From NCBI GenBank assembly GCA_018398765.1, contig JAHBMJ010000902.1:2501-39018 (forward strand): a DNA stretch of 36,518 nucleotides, in the 5' to 3' direction. A program made the translations under genes and the position numbers. The DNA is from Chromera velia. Its lineage: Eukaryota > Sar > Chromeraceae. The first letter of the stretch is position 1, and the number at the start of each line of letters is the position of its first letter. Below are positions 9,090 through 19,541 of the stretch, in pieces. The notes under the pieces are model-generated. The model was not told the DNA's origin. It worked only from the letters and a program-made list of their open reading frames with translations, and ran no database searches.

Positions 9090-12000
9090 ATGGATGCCTC
9101 AGAGGCTGTAGGGCAACTGGATTCGCACAACGAGAAACAGCAGCTGCAGGCAGAGGCAACGAACACAGCCGCAGTTGTGCAAGACCAACAGCAGCAGGTG
9201 TTTGAGGGAGGAGACGCAGCTGCCAGCCAGCTGCCTTCTGTTCCTTCCAACGATCGTCAGGCTGTTGTCAGCAAGACTGCAGTTGCTCAGCTGCCCTCGA
9301 TGCTCACCGCAGCGACCGAGCAGGAGGACTTCAAGCCCGATCTGTCGGGAGGGGATACTCTCATGGGAGGGCAAGAGGACGGGGAGGGCGGGCTTCGTGA
9401 CGGTGAAGTCACCGCAGCTCCCACCATGAAGGATGCCAAGGAGGGGGACACTGAAACACACGGTGCTGCCTCAGAGCGCCCGCCAGAAGAGGTTGCTGGG
9501 TTGGGAGGGGTGGGGGATCTCAACGATACCTCCGCCAATGCAGATATGGATGTTGATGGGGATGAGGGTGCGCCCTCTGCTCCTGCGCCTGCCGGTGTAG
9601 GGGAGGACAGTCAGATGAAGGAGGAGGAGGGTACTGGTATTGCTGAGACGATCTCAGCTTCTGCGTCTGCTTCTGCGTTTTCCGCCCCCGTTGACCCTGA
9701 TCCCTCGGAGACAAAGAAGGAGAAGGGCTACGGGGGGGATGTATCGATGGACCCCCACCAGCAGCAGAGCAGTGCAGAGGCAGGGGGGGACATGTTCGCA
9801 GGACTTCCAATCAGAGAAGGTTGGGCCTCTGCCTCTGCCTCCGCAGCAGCCAAACCCAAAAGCAGCAGACACCCCCCGGTGGGAGACGAGGGTCGCCGCA
9901 CGACGTCACGAGCTGTGAAACAAAAGGACTACCATGCCATGGCGGCAGGGATCGAGGGTCAGCATGCTGAACCCTCAGAGACAGAGGGAGATGCCAAGAA
10001 AAAGCAGACGGGTCGGGGAGGTGCAGGGAGGGCGACGTTGACTCGTTCTAACACGCAGCAACAGAAAGACGAGGATTTGTTTGAAGAGGACGACGACGGG
10101 GGTGACGGAAAGGGTCAGTCAGTCAATCTCCCTTGTCTGTTGTTTCTTCCCATCCTTTTTTCGCCTTTTTTTGCTCATCTTTCCTGGAGAGAGATTCTCT
10201 CCTTCGCGGTGTCTGCTCTCCTTCGTGTTCATTGTGTGTCTGCCGCTGCCTGTCCCTTCTGGTGCGTCTGTTCTCTCTCTGTGCTGTTCTCTGTTCTCTC
10301 TCTCTCTCCCATACTGGTACTTTTCCCGCTGTTCTGTATTCTTTGTGCTGCTCCGCAATCTTAGTGTCAATCAATGCTGAACTCCTGTCACTTTCCCTGC
10401 CTGCCTCCCTCCCTCCCTACTGATTTCGCTTGCAGGTCGCCGTCGCGGTCGTGCTGCCCTTCTGAACTCTTCCGCAGGATCGGCAGCGGGACCTGACGGC
10501 TTCCCGAGAGCCCGCACCGCCCTGAACGACAAACCGCTTCCTTACAACGCACTGGCAGTGAAGGTGACGAACCTGCAGACGGGGCAGACTCGAATCTTTC
10601 AGTCTGTGCGCCGTGCAGGAGAGTCCCTTGGAATCAACCCCGGCACCGTCTCTCGTGCCTTGCAGTGGAAGGTGGGCCAGGGGGGGTGCACGAATTGCAC
10701 AATGGGGTATCAGTTTAACCATGCGCCGATGGAAGAGTTTGAGAGAGGGGGGGGTTCAGATGAGAATGCGCCTCTAGTGCCTTCCCAGACTTCTTCAGCA
10801 TCGGTGAACGAACAGATGGGGGGGGAACCCGAAGCCGAGGCTGATGCAGGGGGTGCAGGGGGGGACGACGAGGACGGTGACGATGACGACACATTTTACG
10901 CCAATTCCCACGCAGTGCAAAACAGAAAGCGCGGTCGTGTCCCCGCCCCTTCCCAAACAGAGAGACGATCCTCCATAGCATCCAAGAGCAGAAGGACGTC
11001 ACTCCCAGAAGAAGATGACGATTCCCCCCAAGGAGCCCAATCTGCTGCACCCGCCGCGTCAGGTGGTCCCCGTTCCCTTCGCAGCATCGTTGCAGCCAAT
11101 GCAAACGATGACGATGATGAGGATGCTGATCTTCAAACAGCAGCACAGACCCGCAGGGGGGGTCGTCCCTCTGCCAAGGCAAAGGCAGTCGCTGCCCCAG
11201 CAGCCACCCAGGCCCAGAATGCCAAGACAACCCGTGCCACTACCAAACCCCCCGAGAGTCCCGAGCCCGAGCTTGAGGGTTTTGTCAAAGAGGGGGGGGC
11301 TGCCATGCCCGTGATTGCCAAGTGTCTGCAGACAGGCCAAGAACGGCACTTTGCCTCTGTGCGCAATTGTGCGGTAGCGCTTGGTATGAATGCAGGGACT
11401 GTGAGTCGCGCCCTTCAGAGGAAGGTGGGGGCAGGTGCAAAGTCGAACCAGATCAATGGGTATGAGTTCTTCAAGAGAAACCCAGACGGGACATGTGAGA
11501 CGGGAGAAGGCACTGCTGCCACCTCCGAGCACCCAGGTGCCACCCAGCAGGCAGCCGGGGGGGCTACGGCTTCCGTTGCTGCCCCTGCCCGGGGGGGTAG
11601 GAGACGGGGCCGGGGTCGGGGTGGTGCGTCTGCGGGACGTGGTGATGGGGGGGGCGCTGCTCAGGGCGCTGAGGGAGGAGATGCGGCAGCGCATGCGGGG
11701 GATATGGAAGAGGGTGATCTTCCCACAGCTTCGGGAGGTGCGGGGGGTGGTGGTGGTGGAGGTCCGAACAGGTCGGGCGGCCCGTCCCCCCAGTCTTACG
11801 CGAACGCGCAGATGGGGTTCGGGCCCCAGGCTGGCCCGTTCAACGCTGCTGCAATGGCGATGGGGATGCACATGATGCATGGCGGCCCCATGGGTGGAAG
11901 GGGGGGAAGGGGGGGGTTCAGAGGAATGGGGGGAGACTACGGAAATTTTCCGTACGAGGAGCATGAGGACGATGGGTGGGATGAGGATGGTGCGTATGAT

Positions 12001-12747
12001 GAGGAGGAGGATGTGGATTATACAGACCCACAAGAGTATGGGGAAGAGTGGCAACAGGCCCGGAATTATCAGTACTGGCAGAATCAGTATGCATTCAACC
12101 CTGCAGCTGCCATGATGTACGGGGGGGCATACGGCCAGTTTGGGCCCCAGAACCCTTATCTGAACCCATACGGAATGAATCACCCTGGGTTCCCTGGTCG
12201 CCCTCCGTTTGGCGGCATGGGCAATTGGGGGGCCGACGGGTATTATCCCCCCAACGGACCCTCTCAGTCTCAGCAGCAGGGGCAGCAAGGACAGGGAGGA
12301 GGACCGCAGCAAGGCGGTCAGGGAGGTGGACAGGCAAACACCCAACAACAGCAGCAGCAGCAGGGTCAGCAGAATGGTCAGCAGGGGTTTATGATGCCCC
12401 CCCACGGTCAGTTTCCGGGAATGATGCCTGGGGGGTTCCCTGGAGGACACCCCGGGATGATGCACCCGGGGGGGGCCTTCCCTCAAGTGCCCATGCAGCA
12501 ACCAAACCAGAACACACAGGCAGGCCAACCCCCACAGGATTCCCCCAGCCAGCAGCCTCAGGGAAGTGAGGAACCCGCGGGGGGAGGCGCTGCTTCCTCT
12601 TCAGCAGCAAGCGCTACCGATGCTGGAGCAGGCCCCTCTCCTCCCGCACAAGGGGGAGAGACTGGGATGCAGCAAGCTGCCGACGGAGGGAATGCTGCTG
12701 GGCAACCAGCACCCTCAGAGGAAGTAGGCGGTGCTTCCTCTCAGTGA
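9090..12747 (+). CDS. Nuclear protein with two NUMOD1/IENR1-like HTH domains, RG-rich stretches and prion-like tail
   Basis: Coding exons 9090-10113 and 10436-12747 give about 1111 residues and end at TGA. I prefer the ATG at 9090 because the earlier in-frame ATG (8982) lies in the predicted 5' UTR intron. Residues 1-380 are acidic and Ala/Ser/Gln-rich, with two (SA)n patches. Residues ~383-437 and ~634-690 are two copies of one module: LQTGQ, a Phe, SVR, LG[IM]N, then GTVSRALQ-x-KVG and a GY[QE]F end, with about 26 of the first 43 aligned residues identical by eye. This is the layout of the NUMOD1/IENR1 helix-turn-helix, a DNA-binding module of homing endonucleases. No nuclease motif (GIY-YIG, HNH, LAGLIDADG) accompanies it. 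Between the copies are basic NLS-like clusters (NRKRGR, KSRR). Residues ~725-750 are Arg/Gly-rich, and from ~784 on the chain is Gly/Met/Gln/Pro/Tyr-rich with a GGRGGRGGFRG patch and an acidic aromatic segment (~847-880). I infer a nuclear DNA- or RNA-associated protein. An alternative is a lineage-specific AP2-like regulator. Confidence 0.85.
10114..10435 (+). other. Coding intron (322 bp, phase 1)
   Basis: The donor is AAAGG|GTCAGTCAG and the acceptor is TCGCTTGCAG|GTCGCC, preceded by a long pyrimidine tract. Splicing joins frame 0 to frame 1 as GGA AAG G|GT CGC CGT and preserves a continuous basic Gly/Arg stretch. Reading through instead gives hydrophobic intron sequence that ends at a stop by 10364. 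Confidence 0.85.
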
Positions 12748-14220
12748 GTGAGTGAGTGCATTTGGCTGCACGGGTTTGCTGCAAGGATTTGTTGTCGCAA
12801 GGGAGGGAGACTGAGTGGAAGGGGGGTTGGATTGAAGGGGGGGCGTTGTTGACTTGATTGATTGATTCCACTACTCAAGTCTCTCCTCCCTCCCTGTTGC
12901 CAAAGAAGTGTGAAATTTTCATCTCTCCCTACACCATTGCTTTCTCCTGCTGCTGCTTCATTTGCTTCCTTGCCTGTCTGCTGCCCTCTTAGTTTTCCTT
13001 CGAACGACTTCTCCCTTCAGTTCGTGTCGCTGAAGAGACTTTGAGTGTGGGCGAGTTGGCCTGGGGAGAAGTTGTTGGAGAGAGAGTTGTCGTGTATGGA
13101 TGGATGGGTGTGTGTGTGGGGGGGGGAATAGAGGGATGGGGGCCTGCATGGGAATGAATGAATGCGCAGACTTTCTTCCTCATTTCTTGACAAGTGTGGT
13201 GCAAGCGAAGTGAAAAAGAAATATGGATTTCCGTTTTTGTTTCTTTCATGGAAGAGAGACAGAGAGAGAGAGCAGTGAAATGGTAGTGAGCTGACGTGCA
13301 TTGATTTAATGGTCCGGGTCGTTCGTGCGTAATGGTTCCCCTCTTTCTTTTGTCACCATCCTACGAGCATATGAATGATCATGTAGAACCTTCTCCTTCC
13401 TGCCTTTTCTTCCCCTCCGTCGGGCATTGTTCTTGCCCTTTTCTTTCTATCCGCCAACGTTTAGGTTGACGGCCCTCTTGTAAAAAGCCCTTTTTCTTTC
13501 TTTCTTCCTGTCCAGCACGTAAAACAGATGGCGTGTCGTCTCGACTCTTTTTCTGTGTCTCTCTTGCCGTTCGTCCGTTCGTGATTTCTTGGACAGAAGG
13601 GCGTGCAAGTGAAGAGGCAGTCGGAGCACGAGCGTTAGGTTCCTTCCCTTGTTTTGTCGGTGGGTTTCGATGGGAGAAAAGAGGGTGAAACGGATGGATG
13701 ATAAGGAATCAAAAGAGAGAAAGAAAACAGGACACAAGGAACGAGAGAGAGCGAGCAAGAGGGTCGTGAGCCGCGAAAAGAAGCAATGAATCAAGTCGCG
13801 ATGGAGTGGGAGGGCGCGGCTGCCTTCGGGGAGTCCTTTCTCGCTCTATCATGTCGGTTGGGGGACAAAGGGACGCCTTCGTTCGTCTCTCTGTGTGTCC
13901 CTATCTCCCCTCGCCTCTCTGCCTCTCATCTTGATAGTCTGAGAGAGAAGGCAAAACAGAAAGAAGGAAGGGGCGTGTACTGCATGCCCGAATGTCGGAC
14001 AGTCAGGCCTGTTTGGGGTCTGTCTGTCTTTTTGTCTTTCTGGTGTGTCGCGTTCCCCTTCTTTTCTTTGTTTGTTCGTGTATACGTTTCGGATGGGTGG
14101 CGCAAGGAAAAAAGCGTCCTTCCACATTTTTGTCTGGTCCTGTGTGCTAGTTGAATTGTCTTACTTCCACTTCTGTCTTCAGTGTTCGGAAGACGTAAGA
14201 AGGGAGAAGACGTAAGAAGG

Positions 14221-14230
<10 letters not shown>

Positions 14231-14259
<29 letters not shown>
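14231..14259 (+). repeat. (GA)n microsatellite
   Basis: Uninterrupted GA dinucleotides for about 29 bases, within a wider GAAGA-rich block starting near 14190. Confidence 0.9.
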
Positions 14260-14262
<3 letters not shown>

Positions 14263-14812
14263 AAATGAACTTATGGAATTCGATGCTCTCTCTTTGTGTG
14301 TTCGTCCCCGTCCTCTTGCTTGTCTGTGTGGTCTTGGGAAGTTTTTTCCTTCCCTTCTTTCTTCCCTGATACAGTGAAATTTTTATTTCTCTTTGCTAGC
14401 AGAAGAGAATAAGCAAATAAACAAACGGAAGATGGCCAGCTTACTCTCTCAGTCTTGCCCCATTCTCCCTCAATGCCATTCTGTCCTTTCGTAGTTTAGA
14501 GAAAGAAAAGAGTATGCTTTTGAAGGAGAATGAGAAAAGAAAAACAATGAAAGAAAAATCATTTCTCACTCAGGTTTCTATTTTTTTTTTCATCTGTCTT
14601 CATTTCCCCCGTGCTCTGAAATTCCGAAGGAAACTGAAGAGGAGAGGGGCTAGTGACTTACTCGTAAAACAGGCAACCTAAAGAGTACAATTCAAGCCTT
14701 TCCTCCTATTCATCCCCTTAATTCCCCCTCCTTGTTTACACTGCCCTGAGTTCTAAAAAAAAAGAACAGGGGATGCTTACGGCTCTGCTCTCTCTCTCTC
14801 ACTTTCTCTCTT

Positions 14813-14832
14813 ACACACACACACACACACAC
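14813..14832 (+). repeat. (CA)n microsatellite
   Basis: Ten CA units, flanked by CT-rich sequence on both sides. Confidence 0.9.
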
Positions 14833-16553
14833 TTTCTCTCACACTTACACACACATACTCTCTCTCAGTCGCTGAGTTGATTCCCCTTCGAAGCCCCTCC
14901 CTCCACCCTTCCTTTCTTCCTCTGGCACCTCAAGAAAAAACATGAACTGGGAGGTTGAGAAAGAGGGGACGTTTGGGATGTTTGTGGGTGGAAATGAACG
15001 AACGATATGCGAATGAGGGAGGGACATCATCTTTGTCCCTCTCAGTCTCTGTCTCTCGTCTCCTCTCCTGAGTCTTTGTCATTCTTTCTCGTCCTGAATT
15101 TGATTTCATGGCTGCTGTGTCATTCGCTGCTTGTCCTCATCCTCCCCACCTGACTGACTGACTGGCTGCTCCCATCTGTACGAAAGGTGTCAATGCGTTT
15201 TTCATTCTGCATATGGCCTGTGCTCATACGTATTTATTTGCATTTCCCGATGCAAATGCCGGTCGTCATCTTTTGTCTTCACTGTTGTTTTCACAATGAG
15301 GGAGAAAAGGCAAGGCAGATAGATCCACTTCGTGAATCTGACTCCGTTACGATACCGGTTGAACAAGACAAACACCCACAAACGCACGAGCAAGCCCTCT
15401 GTTTGGTGTCACTGCTACCTCCTCTCCTCTCCTCTCCTGAAGTTTGTTCAGAAATCGTTCCTCCCTTCATCCGTACAATCAATCGGGGAGGGGGGGACGG
15501 AAGGGGGGTACCCTTTGTTTTAATGTGTTTGTTTCTTCTTCGCTTCGCGTCCTTTTTCCGACTTACACGCCGCACACACGCTCCTTTTTCCATTCACAGT
15601 ACCCCCATTTTCCACCCCGCAAAAGAAAACGAAGGCAGACAAACCGAACAAACAATTCATTTGCATTCTTTGTCATGTATGATTACGAAATGCATTCTTC
15701 TGCATCCTCTTCCTATGTCTGTGAACATGCCAGACACCCGGCATTGGTTGCCTCTCTGGTGTTTCTGTCTGTTTTGCTGCTCGCTGCCTACTCCTCCTCC
15801 GTCTTCTTTTGCGTTTGTCGGTCAATTTGTCTGTTTTTTGCTCTTTTCGTCTGTGTATGTTTGTACGCGTGTATGTATGTGTGTGTGTATATATGTGGCT
15901 GCGTGTCTTCGCTGTGGGCTCTTCTCGGCCCTTCCCCTTCTTCTCCCCCTCTTCTCTTTTTCTCCTCTTTCGCGTGTGCATGCAGACATGGATGGCTGCG
16001 TTTGCTCTTCTCGTTTCTCTTCCCCATCAGGTATCATCTGGTTTTGTTCTGTCTTGCTGTCTGTCTGTGGTTCTTTTTCTCTCCTCTCCTCTCCGTCTCT
16101 CTTCTAGTCTTTTGTTCAGCTTGCTGCCTGCGCTGCTTGGCTTGGCTTGGCTTGCATGCCTGTATACTTCGAAGTTGGGTCTCGAAAGAGAAAGAGAAGG
16201 GAGGGAAATGGCTGGATTGTGAGGCAGGTACACGCAGACCACTGCTGCCTTTCAGAAAAGGACGGAAGAATGAAGAGGAGCTGAAAAGAAAGAAAATAGT
16301 AGACGATGACCACCGCTGGTCGAAGGCACTCCTCAAGAGACGTGGAGGAAATTAAAGGCGTTTTTTTTTTTTTTTTTCCCGGGTCACGACAGGCAGGGAG
16401 AAGAATGAGAGAGAGAAAGAGGAAACAAACACTGTTGATGCATGCATGGATGTTTGGAAGGAATGCAGTTTGTCTGTTGATTTGTATTCTCCAAAGAAGA
16501 AGAATGAGAGAGAGAATCGAAGAGGTCGAGGCGAACGGTCGCTCGAGGAGGAG

Positions 16554-16554
<1 letters not shown>

Positions 16555-16587
<33 letters not shown>
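16555..16587 (+). repeat. (CT)n microsatellite
   Basis: Uninterrupted CT dinucleotides for about 33 bases, followed by a T-rich run. Confidence 0.9.
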
Positions 16588-16591
<4 letters not shown>

Positions 16592-18241
16592 CCTTCTCTC
16601 TCTGCAGGGACCTTGCCTTCCTTGCCGGTTTTGTGTGGGAAGAAAAGAAAAGAAGGCTCCAGCGTTCCTCATTTGACTCGCTCGTGTGCGAGTAAGATAA
16701 GAGCCTTGTGTGCAGCTGCGATGCTGCATTAATTGTTGATTGGAGAGACTGTGTATAGAAGGAAGGAAGGAAAGGGTCATTAAGGGGAAGGGGCAGAGAA
16801 ATTATGGAGGCCGGAGAATCAGATAGATAGATAGGGTCTGTCTCTCCGACGCCTCAATTGATCGATCCTCCGTGCTCTCTCTCTCTTCCTCTATCTGATT
16901 GATTGGTCCGTGTTGTTTTCCGTGCTTGCCTGCCTGCCTTCCTTGCTGTATCTGAACGAACGTGGATGGGTGATCCTGTCTAGGGAGGGAGGCCCTCTTA
17001 CATCGTTCGTTCGTTCGTTGCCCTCTCTCTCTTCCTCTTCGCCGTCCCTCTGCGTTCACTTTTGTGATGCCGTCCCTGCTCCCTCCCACAATTAACCTCT
17101 TTCTTTCTCAACGCGTCGAGAATTCAAAAGACCCTGCTTGTGGGCAGGATTCCGGGTATTCATTGTGAGAGAGCCAGGCTTTTGGGAAGGCGAGAGGGTC
17201 AGATGGAGAGAGAGAGAGAGAGAGAGGAAAGGAAGGAAAGAGAGAGCCGACTGCTCTGCGTTGGTCAGGCGGCCTCTCTAGTGAGCAGAGTAAAGGAAGA
17301 CAAAAAGAAAAGAGACTGCTCAGCCTGCAGACAAATGAATGTCGTTCAGTCCTCAAGGAGGCTCGCAGGTTTGCTCCCCGACCGTTGCAAGGTCGCTCTC
17401 TCTCCCTGCATGCATTAATTCCCGCTTCGTCAGCTTCTTCGTTCTTCTTGTTTTCATTTTTCCGAATCAGAAGAGAGGGAACAGACGACAGACGAGATCA
17501 GAAAAGAGGAAAAGTTTCTCTGGATCTTCTCCTCAAAAGCGATCGAGCAATGAAGCCATAGAGCCAGCAGAATTCCAACCGGAGGCAGCCTGGCTTGCGG
17601 GAAAGCTGGTTTGTTTGTTTCTTTGTTTGGATGCATGAACGAATGCAGCAGGGGAGCTTCCACCAATCAAAAGAAAAATAACAAAACAGGGAGAAATGCA
17701 GTCCGTCTCTCTCTCCTCTGGGCACACCCCGCCATTCCATGGCAGTCCTGTTCCTCTTGTGTCCTGTTCCGTACAGGTCAGTGTCTACCGGTGAAGGCCC
17801 TCCAGCCCCACCGCCGGGACGAGCACTGACTGACACAAACCTGCAGGCCCCTCATTTGTTCTGATAAACCGTCTCCGCCCCCTGCAAACTGTTTCCTTCC
17901 GTCCATGGTGGGAGGGTGGGCTGATGGGAGGGGTGGCGAGGGGAGAAGAGGTCAAGCCAATTCAATCAAGATACGATCTGAAGACGAAGGTTGCATGGTG
18001 GCACGCGTTCTCTTTTGTTTGCGTCCTTTCTGAGGTTCGATTGGCTGAGAGACAGACAACCCGATCGGCTCAAATTCGCTCATGCAGTGCAGCAGCCTTC
18101 TCGGAGAAGGGAGATGAGCGGCACGGGACTCCTTTGCCTGCCGTCAGATGAATAGCCTTGGATGGAGAGAGGAGAAGACGAACCGCTCGAACATGAGAGA
18201 GAGAGAGAGCGATAGAATTGGTGCAAATTCAATGAACGGCT

Positions 18242-18743
18242 TCAAGGGCAGGAGTTAACACTGCAATTACATCGATATCCCTCGATCGGTTAAATCCAGA
18301 CCCTAGTCCAGACCCCTAAAAAGAAAACTTGAAGAACTGGAAAAAAAAGTACTAGTAAACTATGATATTTAAATATAGTGATAGGACTAATAGGGATTTA
18401 AGTGGTGTCCTCGATCAAGGATTGTCACCGTTAATTATAATTGTAGAAGAGGTTAGGCCGATTGTTGAGCTTGTCTCTGAAGTGTATAGGCCCAGGTGTT
18501 AATAAAATTTTTGAACACATATTTTTAAAGTAAAAATAATAATAATGATGTATACATACTAGTCTTTAAAAAAAAAAAAAATAATATGGTTTTTCAGACA
18601 TCCCCTGAGACATGTCAAGTTACTGTACTATAAGAGTTACTTCGAGAGTTTTAGAAAGTATCATAAAGCTAGTCAGGAACTTACGGCCCGGGTAGTAACA
18701 GTAGTAGGCAATGTCTAGGCATAGCTAGAGGCATAGGGTTTTA
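18242..18743. other. Gene-free AT-rich stretch
   Basis: Composition changes sharply from the microsatellite-rich region to AT-rich DNA near 18250. No gene is seen. The last six bases (18738-18743, GTTTTA) are the left copy of a target-site duplication whose partner is at 22209-22214. Confidence 0.55.
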
Positions 18744-19005
18744 CCCTAATGAATTGGGAGTTGAATTGGGCGTCAAATTGGTACTACTACCAATTTTTTA
18801 CCGCCAGTAACTCCCAATTTTGAAAAATTGGTACCTAGTCTAGTGAAAGAAGTACATGAAGTTTGAAGCTAAAATTTTGTGTACGGGCTAGACAGGGGCT
18901 CACTAGTCTCTAGCCGCAATCATTCGACTCTAATTCATTACTAGGAACAAATTCTATGAACACTTAGAGTCACCAAAAAATTGGGAGTTAGCAATTTTTT
19001 TCTAG

Positions 19006-19260
19006 GACTAACCTAGGAGACGCACAGTGGTAAAAAAAAAAAAAAGAATAGACATGTCAAATTTTTTTTTTTTCTTTTTTTTTTTTTTTAGTCTGGTGGT
19101 CAAAGGTCCAAGAAAACTTAGCAAAGGTAGGTTTTTTAGTTAGATGTGTTTTTGTTATATGTTTGGCACTTCCAATAAAATAATAGAAAAAAAAAAAGAT
19201 TAGGCTTCTCCAGATTTTTTTTTTCTTTTTTTTTATCACTGTGCGTTGCCTAGGGACTAA
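19006..19260. repeat. 6 bp target-site duplication GACTAA around the inner MITE-like element
   Basis: GACTAA occurs at 19006-19011 and again at 19255-19260, immediately outside the element. The opposite arm of the host element carries the uninterrupted site (TTAGTC on the plus strand, 21142-21147). Confidence 0.8.
19012..19254. mobile_element. MITE-like element, copy 1 (243 bp)
   Basis: Terminal inverted repeats are CCTAGGAGACGCACAGTGGT and the reverse complement of CCTAGGCAACGCACAGTGAT. Just inside each end is an A-run, a ~16 base spacer (GAATAGACATGTCAAA at the left, GATTAGGCTTCTCCAGA at the right) and a T-run, so each subterminal region could form a hairpin. No coding capacity. Flanked by a GACTAA duplication. 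The superfamily is not assigned; 6 bp duplications are reported for groups such as IS3EU and Dada. Confidence 0.8.
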
Positions 19261-19454
19261 CTACTTACTTACTTTTACTTAATTGTGGTTAAGCCTAGAG
19301 TCTCTGAAACCAGAGACAAATGGCAACCCATGCATGCAGTTGTAAAGAAAAGAAGCAAACCGCTGCAGCTTAGCCTGCTTCCGCATAAATATAAACAACA
19401 CGACCCTCCGCAGCCTAGGCTGAAGCTAAAGGCTGAACAACCATACAAGACGCG

Positions 19455-19541
19455 CGTGCACTCATTTCAGACAAGCTTCGATCAGTGCACTTGACGTGCG
19501 TACACTCATTTCAGACAAGCTTCGATCAGTGCACTTGCCTT
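19455..19541 (-). repeat. 44 bp direct tandem duplication at the LINE 3' end
   Basis: Two near-identical units start at 19455 and 19499. The unit contains ACTCATTTCAGACAAGCTTC on the plus strand. Read on the minus strand it holds the last codons and stop of the LINE reading frame, so the terminal coding sequence itself is duplicated downstream. Confidence 0.8.

Larger units (their letters stand above)
12748..18241. other. Long gene-free, microsatellite-rich region
   Basis: No reading frame here has convincing protein character; the longest (15187-16107 and 15444-16355) overlap in different frames and reflect pyrimidine-rich composition. The first few hundred bases are presumably the 3' UTR of the preceding gene. 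Simple repeats include (GA)n at 14231-14259, (CA)n at 14813-14832, T17 at 16361-16377, (CT)n at 16555-16587 and (GA)n at about 17206-17226. Purine-rich and pyrimidine-rich blocks alternate on one strand. Confidence 0.6.

Noticed and set aside
11059-12528. 489-codon minus-strand ORF opposite the HTH gene
   Set aside because: It is the shadow of a GC-rich coding strand; its hydrophobic repeats mirror Gly/Gln-rich codons of the real gene.
15187-16355. Overlapping ~300-codon plus frames with hydrophobic composition
   Set aside because: Two different frames are equally open over the same pyrimidine-rich DNA and neither has protein-like motifs.
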